This document shows positions 14,284 to 20,613 of a DNA stretch of 64,000 nucleotides, piece by piece. A program made the translations under genes and the position numbers. The notes under the pieces were generated by a model that had not been told where the DNA came from, ran no database searches, and worked only from the letters and a program-made list of their open reading frames with translations. Position 1 is the stretch's first letter. The number at the start of each line of letters is the position of its first letter. This stretch comes from Levilactobacillus acidifarinae DSM 19394 = JCM 15949 (GTDB taxonomy: Bacteria; Bacillota; Bacilli; Lactobacillales; Lactobacillaceae), in assembly GCF_001434835.1 (NCBI RefSeq), contig NZ_AZDV01000005.1:1-64000 (forward strand). Direction: 5' to 3'.

Positions 14284-15282
14284 TTATTGCACTTTGACGA
14301 CGGCCTTGCTGACACCACTGACTTGGCCGTTCAGCACGTCTTCGACTTGTTCGAGACCGACTTCGTGACTGATCAACGACTCGACGTCCAATTGGCCACT
14401 AGCCAGTAACGCCAGGGAGTCTTTAAAGGCGTACGGGTTGATGAAGGCGCCCTGAATGGTCAGTTGTTTTTGGTAAACTTCATAGGTGTTCATCGAGAAG
14501 GTCTGGTCCGGCTTACCGACCCCAAACATCAGGACTTGGGCGCCCTTCTTGGTCGCTTCAACGGCTTGTTCTTGGGTCTGCGGTAACCCCACGGCCTCGA
14601 TGACCACGTCGTAATCGGCGGGTAACGTGTCGCGCGTAGTGTTAAACGTCCGCGTCACACTGAATTTATCGTGATTAAAAGCCAATTTCTGGTCGTTCCG
14701 GCCGGCCAGGTCGACTTGGTGCACACCGTAAGCCTGCAAGAGTTGGGCGAAGATTTGGCCCATGAACCCGTCCCCGATGACCAACGCCTTCTGGTACGGC
14801 GTCAGCTTCAAAAGTTTCAACCCGTGGACCGCACAGGAGATGGGTTCGGTGGTCGCTGCCGCCTTCAACGACACGTTATCCGGCACCCGGTAGACCACGG
14901 ACGCCGGGGCCGTAAAGCTTTGTTCCAAGCCCCCGTTACGGGTGACGCCGACCGCGGACAGGTGGTCACAGAGTTCCGGCCGATCGGTCAGACAATACTC
15001 GCACTGCCCGCAGTAAATATTGGGATCGACCGTGACCCGGTCGCCCACTTTCACGTTGGTAACGGCCGCACCAATTGCGGCAACCGTCCCCGAATTTTCG
15101 TGGCCCAAGACAATCGGCGGCACGGCGTCGGCAGATCCCGGTAGCCCGGCGTAGAGCGCCCGGTCCGTCCCACAAATTCCGGCGTAGGCGGTGTTGACTA
15201 AGACCTCGTTGGCCGCCACGGTTGGGGTGGGCAGCTCTTGTAACGCTAATTGTTTTTTTCCGGTTAAGACTAAAGCCTTCAT
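14284..15282 (-). CDS. Mannitol 2-dehydrogenase (zinc MDR family), copy 2
   Basis: 332 residues from ATG 15282, which is preceded by AAAAGGAG. The longer open frame to 15342 has no suitable ribosome binding site. Catalytic (CGTD, GHEN) and structural (CGQCEYCLTDRPELC) zinc ligands are all present, as is GDGFMGQ. It is very similar to copy 1 in protein but clearly divergent at DNA level, so the duplication is not recent or the copies are under distinct selection. It heads a two-gene cassette. Different sugar or cofactor preference between the copies is possible. Confidence 0.82.
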   Translation of the reverse strand: MKALVLTGKKQLALQELPTPTVAANEVLVNTAYAGICGTDRALYAGLPGSADAVPPIVLGHENSGTVAAIGAAVTNVKVGDRVTVDPNIYCGQCEYCLTDRPELCDHLSAVGVTRNGGLEQSFTAPASVVYRVPDNVSLKAAATTEPISCAVHGLKLLKLTPYQKALVIGDGFMGQIFAQLLQAYGVHQVDLAGRNDQKLAFNHDKFSVTRTFNTTRDTLPADYDVVIEAVGLPQTQEQAVEATKKGAQVLMFGVGKPDQTFSMNTYEVYQKQLTIQGAFINPYAFKDSLALLASGQLDVESLISHEVGLEQVEDVLNGQVSGVSKAVVKVQ

Positions 15283-15461
15283 TTTAAACAAACTCCTTTT
15301 AAACTGCTTGATTTTTAGGAAGTGCTGCGCAACCGGTTGCAACTTAGCCTAAACGAGTTCCCGGGTACATTTAAGGTTGTAAGGCCCTTATCGTTACCCA
15401 CCACACAAACTCGACTAATGCACCCAATCCACGGCTGGAAACATTTCGTTGAATCGAGATT

Positions 15462-15467
15462 AGTATA
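15462..15467 (-). promoter_or_regulatory. -10 of the cassette 2 promoter
   Basis: TATACT on the minus strand. The hexamer 17 bp upstream is a poor -35, as in cassette 1, so activator dependence is plausible. Confidence 0.45.
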
Positions 15468-15514
15468 GCATCGCTATCTTTGATTTATAGGGCGTTTATT
15501 GGGTTTATATTTTC

Positions 15515-15528
15515 TGAAAACGATTCAT
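15515..15528. promoter_or_regulatory. cre-like half-site upstream of cassette 2
   Basis: TGAAAACGATTCAT has a perfect left cre half (TGAAAACG) and an imperfect right half. It lies 48 bp upstream of the -10. Confidence 0.4.
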
Positions 15529-15545
15529 AGCCCCGAGTTTTTCGC

Positions 15546-15562
15546 AATGTAATCGATTGTAA
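15546..15562. promoter_or_regulatory. Palindrome-like operator upstream of cassette 2
   Basis: AATGTAATCGATTGTAA matches the perfect palindrome upstream of cassette 1 except in the distal half. Its distance to the -10 (79 bp) is conserved. A separate perfect palindrome, GTGATTTTAATCAC, lies next to it at 15569-15582. Confidence 0.6.
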
Positions 15563-15678
15563 AAATTAGTGATTTTAATCACATTAAATCGTTAATTTCC
15601 GAAAAATGAAAACCTCTGACTTGCCCCTTTCACCATTTCGTGCTAAGCTAACGGGACTTAATTAATCGCATAATTGGC

Positions 15679-15771
15679 TTTCTAGGGTTCCGCGGCGCCG
15701 CCGGTCTGGTCCGAGAGAAGGCCCCGCAGCAACCTATTTGCGGCACACGGAAGGGAAAAAGCCTGGGAGAT
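15679..15771 (+). ncRNA. Guanidine-I riboswitch (ykkC)
   Basis: Conserved ykkC blocks in order: CTAGGGTTCCGC, CTGGTCCGAGAGA, GCAGCAACC, ACACGGAAGGG and AAAGCCTGGGAGA. The adjoining terminator and downstream SMR pair match the known guanidine-exporter setting of this class. Confidence 0.93.
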
Positions 15772-15807
15772 TTTGTCATCACGACAAAATTTCCCGGGCT
15801 TTTTTGG
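15757..15807 (+). terminator. Terminator switch of the guanidine-I riboswitch
   Basis: Long stem AAGCCTGGGA-ATTTTGTC / GACAAAAT-TCCCGGGCTT followed by T6. Its 5' arm is the 3' end of the aptamer, so guanidine binding should disrupt termination. Confidence 0.85.
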
Positions 15808-15826
15808 CGATTTAGGAGGATTTAGA

Positions 15827-16150
15827 ATGAAACATTGGTTACGCGTCGGCCTCGGCGCGCTCTTCGAGGTCAGCTGGGTCATCGGGTTTAAACACGCCAC
15901 CACCCTATGGGAATGGGGCCTCACCGCCCTTGCCGTCTATCTAAGTTTTTACTTCTTGATCACGGCCAGTCGGCACATCCCGGCCGGAACGGCCTACGCC
16001 GTGTTCGTCGGCTTAGGCACTTTAGGAACCAGCGCCGTGGGGATGCTGCTCTTCGGCGAACCCTTTAGCTGGGTCAAATTAGGATTGATTGGGTTGTTGA
16101 TTCTGGGCATCGGTGGCTTACAGACCGTTACGACGGGCGGTGAGTCCTAA
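15827..16150 (+). CDS. SMR family guanidinium exporter subunit (Gdx/YkkC-like)
   Basis: 107-residue, four-helix small multidrug resistance protein. The essential membrane Glu is in ALFEVSW (helix 1), and HIPAGTAYAVFVGLG matches helix 3 of the family. ATG 15827 has TAGGAGGA 8 nt upstream; the open frame reaching back to 15773 lies in the riboswitch terminator. It overlaps the second SMR gene by one base, so the pair is probably co-translated as a heterodimer. Riboswitch control identifies guanidinium as the likely physiological substrate. Confidence 0.92.
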   Translation: MKHWLRVGLGALFEVSWVIGFKHATTLWEWGLTALAVYLSFYFLITASRHIPAGTAYAVFVGLGTLGTSAVGMLLFGEPFSWVKLGLIGLLILGIGGLQTVTTGGES

Positions 16151-16464
16151 TGGCGTGGATCTGGTTAATCTTGGCGGGTCTCAGCGAGATGCTGGGTGTC
16201 ACCTTCATGAATTGGGCCCTTAAGCGTCACCGTTGGTTCTTATGGGTTGCCATGGTCGTGGCCTTTAGTGCCAGCTTCGGCGGCCTCGAACTGGCCTTAC
16301 GAACCCTGCCGATGGGGACGGCCTACGCGATTTGGACCGGGATCGGTGCGGCCGGCGGTGTGCTGACCGGCATGCTATTTTTCGGTGAATCTCGCGATTG
16401 GCGCAAGTTGCTGTGGGTCGCCGTGATTCTGAGTGCGACCATCGGCCTGAAGTTGGTTGCCTAA
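16150..16464 (+). CDS. SMR family guanidinium exporter partner subunit (Gdx/YkkD-like)
   Basis: 104 residues, four helices, with the key Glu in AGLSEMLGVTF (helix 1), the family's TLPMGTAYAIWTGIGA in helix 3, and FFGESRDW before helix 4. The start codon ATG shares the A of the preceding TAA stop, so translation is coupled. The two proteins differ enough to suggest opposite membrane topologies, as in paired SMR systems. They would export guanidinium in exchange for protons. Confidence 0.92.
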   Translation: MAWIWLILAGLSEMLGVTFMNWALKRHRWFLWVAMVVAFSASFGGLELALRTLPMGTAYAIWTGIGAAGGVLTGMLFFGESRDWRKLLWVAVILSATIGLKLVA

Positions 16465-16487
16465 CCCCGGGTGATTGCCCCTTTTCT

Positions 16488-16542
16488 TTTAGTGGCCAGA
16501 CGCTTAAAATGAAACAACGAGTGCCGATTTACGGCCACTAAA
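16488..16542 (+). repeat. 10-bp inverted repeat in the flippase leader
   Basis: TTTAGTGGCC (16488-16497) and GGCCACTAAA (16533-16542) are perfect arms separated by 35 nt. They lie between the SMR pair and the flippase start. No T-run follows, so a terminator is unlikely; an RNA structure or operator is possible. Confidence 0.5.
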
Positions 16543-16569
16543 TTTAAACTAGAGAGTAGTAAAACTTTA

Positions 16570-18192
16570 ATGAATAAAAAAATTCTATCAGGAACCTTTT
16601 GGCTGTCCTTCGGGAGCATCATCTCGCGAGTCCTGGGGATCGTGTACCTGATTCCTTGGTTGTACATGATTGGCTCGCCCAGTCACCAGACCGCCGCTCA
16701 GGCCCTGTTCAACACGGCCTACACGCCCTACGCGCTGTTCATTTCCTTAGGGACGGCCGGCTTTCCGTCCGCCGTGGCGCGGCGGGTCGCCTACTTCAAC
16801 GGGAAATCCGAACCCCGCAACGCCAAACGCGTGGGCCAAATTGGTTTCGTGGTGATGCTCGCTTCGGGGATCCTCTGCGGAATTCTTCTGTGGGTCTTAG
16901 CCCCGACCATCGCGCGAACTAGTCCCGTCAGTTCGGCCTCGAGTGCCATTCTGACGCTGCGGAGTCTGGTGCCAGCCATCGTTTTGATTCCATCGATGAG
17001 CGTCTTGCGCGGTTGGTTTCAGGGGAATTCCGACTTAAAACCGTACGGGGTCTCGCAGCTCTGGGAACAGTTCATCCGGGTCATCGCCATTCTGGTCGGG
17101 ACCTACGTGATCATCGAAGTACTGGGCCGCGACTACAAAGAAGCCGTGGTCTTCAGTACCTTCGCCGCCTTCGTGGGGGCCGTCGCCAGCTACCTGTATC
17201 TGTTACGGCGGTTACACGGCTCCGGCGCCCCGGCCGACATTGTCGGGTCCGACCGGCAATCATCGACCCGCGACCTGTTCAGCATGATTCGGACCATCGT
17301 GTACGAATCGATTCCGTTCATCCTGGTGGGCTCGGCCATCTCGATTTGCCAATTGGTCGATCAGTTGTTTTTCAAACAAATCATGCAAGGCCTGTTGCAC
17401 CACTCAGCCGACGCCACGCAGTACGCCTACACGATTTTCTCGGCCAACCCAAACAAGATCACCACGGTGGTCGTGTCGCTGGCCATGGCAATCTCAGAAA
17501 CCTCGTTACCGTTGATCTCCAGTAAAATCGCCCACGTGCAGGACAACATGACGGGAATTCAACGCGACATCGAATCTAACCTGAACCTGTTGACCTTCTT
17601 CCTGCTGCCGGCCGTCATTATGATTTGCGCGTTGTCCTACCCGATCTACGGCATCTTCTTTAACTTCGACGTGCTGGGCGGTCACTACCTGAGCTTCAAC
17701 GTCCTGCAAAGCCTACTGTTGGGAATGGGCGTCAACATCTTGACCGTGATGCAGGCCCTGCGGATGAGTAAAAAAGCGTCCTGGTTGCTACTGATTGGAC
17801 TATTGGTCAAGTTGGTGCTCCAGTTTCCGTTGGTCTACTTCTTCCAGGGACTCGGGGCCATTCTGGCAACCAGCATCGCCTTTGCGGTCATCTTCTTCAG
17901 CGGGTTGCACGTGGTGTGCAAGTACTACGGCGTCAACCTCCGCAGCCTGGGCCAGATCATCTTGGTCAACCTGGGGTTAGTGGTGGCCGTGCTGGTCATT
18001 GGCTTAGTTTTACACGTCATCTTCCCGATGACCAACTTACACAGCAAGTTCATCGCGCTACTCTTCTGTGCGGTCTTTGGGCTGATTTACCTGGCCATCT
18101 ACCTGTTACTGGCTAACCAGTCCGGCTTGTCGCAACGCTTATTCCAACGCAAGCTGGCGTACAAGTATTTCCGGTATAAGCATTTTGAATAA
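16570..18192 (+). CDS. Polysaccharide/lipid II flippase (YtgP/SpoVB, MOP superfamily)
   Basis: 540 residues with about 14 hydrophobic helices. The N-terminal GTFWLSFGSIISRVLGIVYLIPW and the block SVLRGWFQGNSDLKPYGVSQLWEQFIRV are typical of the YtgP/SpoVB branch of polysaccharide transporters. Streptococcal YtgP translocates lipid II, so a cell-wall role is likely; export of another undecaprenyl-linked glycan is possible. The ribosome binding site before ATG 16570 is weak (AGAGAG), and a 10-bp inverted repeat lies in the leader. Monocistronic, ending at a strong terminator. Confidence 0.85.
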   Translation: MNKKILSGTFWLSFGSIISRVLGIVYLIPWLYMIGSPSHQTAAQALFNTAYTPYALFISLGTAGFPSAVARRVAYFNGKSEPRNAKRVGQIGFVVMLASGILCGILLWVLAPTIARTSPVSSASSAILTLRSLVPAIVLIPSMSVLRGWFQGNSDLKPYGVSQLWEQFIRVIAILVGTYVIIEVLGRDYKEAVVFSTFAAFVGAVASYLYLLRRLHGSGAPADIVGSDRQSSTRDLFSMIRTIVYESIPFILVGSAISICQLVDQLFFKQIMQGLLHHSADATQYAYTIFSANPNKITTVVVSLAMAISETSLPLISSKIAHVQDNMTGIQRDIESNLNLLTFFLLPAVIMICALSYPIYGIFFNFDVLGGHYLSFNVLQSLLLGMGVNILTVMQALRMSKKASWLLLIGLLVKLVLQFPLVYFFQGLGAILATSIAFAVIFFSGLHVVCKYYGVNLRSLGQIILVNLGLVVAVLVIGLVLHVIFPMTNLHSKFIALLFCAVFGLIYLAIYLLLANQSGLSQRLFQRKLAYKYFRYKHFE

Positions 18193-18195
18193 CAC

Positions 18196-18240
18196 AAAAC
18201 CCGCTCACCGCGGCAGCTAGCCGGTGAGCGGGTTTTCTTT
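18196..18240. terminator. Bidirectional terminator, flippase / histidine phosphatase
   Basis: Stem AAAACCCGCTCACCG / CGGTGAGCGGGTTTT, A-rich before and T-rich after, between convergent genes. Confidence 0.9.
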
Positions 18241-18252
18241 AATCTAAAGGAC

Positions 18253-19089
18253 TTATTTGGCTAACTTAGCACCCTTGTCCACGTAGTACAGTGACCCAAT
18301 CGGTCCAGAAACGGCTAACTTGCCGTTCTTGTAAGTTAACTTCGTCACTGAAGCGTTCTTCAACGGCGCTCCAGTGTATTTCTTGGCCATGGTTGCCAGG
18401 TATTCGTTGATCGACATGCCTGAGCTGACCACTAAGACGTTGCCGCCACCCTTTTTCTGGGTGTTCTTGGCGATGGTCTTCAATTCCTTAGCCATCCGGG
18501 ATTGAACTTGCTTCGAACTTTCGGCCCGGTCGGCTTTAACCAGCGTGGTCTTTTGACTGTTTTGCTTGTCTAAGGTGTAGTAAGCATCCTGGAGTTTAGT
18601 CCAGTAGCTGGCCCCCTGCTTCGCCATCATTTCGTCACCGCTCTTGTAGCCGTAAACCCCGGCGATCAGAGCGTTATCGGTGGCAATGCTGTCCCCTTCA
18701 AAACTCCCGTAGCCGCCTTCACGCAGGTACTTGGAAATGTTGACCTTGACCTTGGCGTTACCGGAGTACTTCAGGGCGTGCTTAGCCGTGACCTCTTGGC
18801 GCGTCAGATTCCCAGCGTAGGCGGCCTTAAAGGTCTTGCCCTTCAGCCCGCGGCCGAGATTGTTGGCAACGGCTAACCCGTTACTGGTCAGTGGGAAATC
18901 ACTCCAGCCTTGAACCCGGCCCATCACGTTCCCCGTGGTTTCACCGTGCCGAGTCAGGTAAATCGTGACCGGCTTAGTAGTGGTCTTTTTCTTGGCTTGT
19001 GCGGTAGTGGACCCGCCGGCCAAGGCCATGGCGCCCGTTGCAATGGCAACGACGCCTAACGTCATTTTGAGTTGTTTAGCAAACTTCAT
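18253..19089 (-). CDS. Secreted histidine-phosphatase-family protein lacking the second catalytic His
   Basis: 278 residues. Signal peptide (KQLKMTLGVVAIATGAMALAGG, cleavage probably after AQA near 32). The catalytic RHG motif is intact in YLTRHGETTGN (about 45-55), as in phosphoglycerate-mutase-like phosphatases. The usual second motif, SHG, reads VVSSGMSINEY (about 217-227), so the expected catalytic His is Ser. Acid phosphatase activity may be impaired or supplied by another residue. The C-terminal part carries an unusual KLTYKNGKLAVSGPIGSLYYV segment. A strong promoter with a cre site controls it. Confidence 0.82.
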   Translation of the reverse strand: MKFAKQLKMTLGVVAIATGAMALAGGSTTAQAKKKTTTKPVTIYLTRHGETTGNVMGRVQGWSDFPLTSNGLAVANNLGRGLKGKTFKAAYAGNLTRQEVTAKHALKYSGNAKVKVNISKYLREGGYGSFEGDSIATDNALIAGVYGYKSGDEMMAKQGASYWTKLQDAYYTLDKQNSQKTTLVKADRAESSKQVQSRMAKELKTIAKNTQKKGGGNVLVVSSGMSINEYLATMAKKYTGAPLKNASVTKLTYKNGKLAVSGPIGSLYYVDKGAKLAK

Positions 19090-19174
19090 GGAAACGTCCT
19101 CCTAAAATATGTAAATCGATTTAGCTGCCGTACACGCACCATCTCAAGGTCGGCGGCTTTTGCCGTTATTAAGT

Positions 19175-19188
19175 TGTATGCGCTTACA
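19175..19188 (-). promoter_or_regulatory. cre (CcpA) site of the histidine phosphatase gene
   Basis: Minus-strand TGTAAGCGCATACA fits the cre consensus fully and overlaps the predicted transcription start. Confidence 0.7.
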
Positions 19189-19193
19189 GATAT

Positions 19194-19222
19194 AGAATAC
19201 CGCAGCGGGTTAACCTTGTCAA
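19194..19222 (-). promoter_or_regulatory. Promoter of the histidine phosphatase gene
   Basis: Perfect -35 TTGACA (19217-19222), 17-bp spacer, -10 TATTCT (19194-19199) on the minus strand. Confidence 0.8.
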
Positions 19223-19422
19223 TCCTTAATTTTGGACGAGCTAACCAGGCACCAAAATAGGGAAAACCCGCATTGGACTCTCCCTAAATATTAACAGTTT
19301 TACAAAATTACTCTTTCACGGAAAAATTAGAGTATGTCTTAAAACTTAATCACCGGTTTAAATATTCATCTATTACCCTTTGTTGAAAAAATTCGGTTTA
19401 GTTGTTGCTATAACTCATATAA

Positions 19423-19572
19423 GCTGGAGGACCAGTCAGAAATGGGCTCAGGAGTGAAATTTGTGTTGGCTGGCGTCTCTTGCCAGCCTAGACAAAGGTC
19501 GGACTTCAAGACCTGACCTGTGGGCTTGAAGCCGTGCCCACTCCGTTCCAGCCCGTTTCTGACTGGCCCGGA
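19423..19572. repeat. Multi-branched inverted-repeat element (about 145 nt)
   Basis: Outer arms GGACCAGTCAGAAATGGGCT (19429-19448) and AGCCCGTTTCTGACTGGCCC (19549-19568) pair along about 20 bp. GGAGTG (19451-19456) pairs with CACTCC (19539-19544). Inside are hairpin GGCTGGC / GCCAGCC (19468-19488) and a second stem, GGACTTCAAG / CTTGAAGCC (19501-19533). The result is a cloverleaf-like fold, lying downstream of the Cof phosphatase gene. No protein is encoded. It could be a MITE-like repeat or a structured RNA. Confidence 0.6.
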
Positions 19573-19586
19573 GGCGCTGAATCCTC
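19571..19586. repeat. Element-flanking repeat, copy A (GCGCTGAATCC)
   Basis: GAGGCGCTGAATCC beside the inverted-repeat element. A second copy, with CCGGAAGCGCTGAATCC, is at 20583-20599 downstream of the GH65 gene. Confidence 0.5.
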
Positions 19587-19605
19587 TAAGTTAGTCTTTT
19601 AGACT

Positions 19606-20427
19606 CTAGTCTAAAATGAACCGGTGCAGGGCCTCGGCCACCCCACACTCGTAATCGTTTTTGGTCACGTATTTAGCGACCGCCTTGACCGCCGGCACCC
19701 CGTTGGCTACCACCACGGGCAGGCCCACGGTCTTGAGCATCGCCAAATCGTTGACGTTATCGCCCAAGCCCATCACGTTTTCGATGGGAATGTTTAACTT
19801 ACGGCACAGTGCCAACGTGGCCTGGCCCTTGTCCACTCCGAGGTGGTTGACCTCGACGTAGATACCCGACGACAACGAACAGTTGATCTGGTGGTCGAAG
19901 GTCGTTTCGATCTTCTGGCGCAAGGCTTCCTGGACTTGGGCGTCCGGATGCATGGCGATCACCTTCATGATTTTCATGGTCTTGAACTGCGCAAAATCCG
20001 CCCGGTCGCTTAATTCGTGGAAGGTGACGCCCCGCGTCTGCAAGTAGGCGCGATCATCGGCGCGGGGCCGGTAGATGTAGAGTTGATCCAGCGTGTAAAT
20101 GTGCACGTCGGCATCCGGCACACTGGCTAAGACGTCGAAGGTCCGTAAAGCTTCAGCATACGGCATTTCGTTAGTTAAGACGACCTGGTTCCCGCGGTTT
20201 TCAATCACGGCGGCCCCGTTGTAAGACACCACGTATTGATCCGGTTGATCGGCCAAGCCGAGCGTTTGTAACAACGGTTGAATCGAGGTAAAGCTCCGCC
20301 CGGTGTTCGGCACGAAGATGACCCCTTGAGCCGCCGCAGCCTTGATGGCCGCAACGTTCGCGGCGGACACGGTCCCATCCGCCCGTAAGAGCGTCTCGTC
20401 CAAGTCACTGGTTACCATTTGAATCAT
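19606..20427 (-). CDS. Cof-type HAD sugar-phosphatase
   Basis: 273 residues. HAD motif I DLDETLL (about 8-14), motif II NTGRS (about 41), and motifs III/IV KGQ and GLGDNVNDLAML are intact, with a Cof (C2B) cap between. The family dephosphorylates sugar phosphates, FMN or phosphorylated cofactors; specificity cannot be read. It lies beyond a terminator from the GH65 operon, so it is probably separately transcribed. It is not a beta-phosphoglucomutase, the usual partner of GH65 phosphorylases. A small hairpin TTTTAGACT / AGTCTAAAA overlaps its stop codon. Confidence 0.88.
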   Translation of the reverse strand: MIQMVTSDLDETLLRADGTVSAANVAAIKAAAAQGVIFVPNTGRSFTSIQPLLQTLGLADQPDQYVVSYNGAAVIENRGNQVVLTNEMPYAEALRTFDVLASVPDADVHIYTLDQLYIYRPRADDRAYLQTRGVTFHELSDRADFAQFKTMKIMKVIAMHPDAQVQEALRQKIETTFDHQINCSLSSGIYVEVNHLGVDKGQATLALCRKLNIPIENVMGLGDNVNDLAMLKTVGLPVVVANGVPAVKAVAKYVTKNDYECGVAEALHRFILD

Positions 20428-20494
20428 GTCAGCACTTCCTTAAGCGTTTTCATCCAGTATGCCACACTTTGAAAGCTACGCCAAACGCTGCAAT

Positions 20495-20536
20495 CAAAAA
20501 GACAATCCACACTGCTTCGAGCGGGATTGTCTTTGC
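20495..20536 (-). terminator. Terminator of the GPH-esterase-GH65 operon
   Basis: Minus-strand stem AAAGACAATCC / GGATTGTCTTT with a run of U after it, about 80 nt past the GH65 stop. Confidence 0.8.
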
Positions 20537-20566
20537 TTACTTTAATGACTCGGCATGATTGCCATT

Positions 20567-20600
20567 ACTGACCGGATTAGTCCGGAAGCGCTGAATCCAC
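20567..20600. repeat. Remnant of the inverted-repeat element, copy B
   Basis: TACTGACCGG and CCGGAAGCGCTGAATCC resemble the distal end and flank of the element at 19423-19586. No matching left arm is present. Confidence 0.4.
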
Positions 20601-20613
20601 CAAAAATTAGACA

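Noticed and set aside
19597..19616. TTTTAGACT / AGTCTAAAA as a terminator
   Set aside because: It overlaps the Cof phosphatase stop codon, has a 2-nt loop and no U-run. It is noted only as a hairpin.
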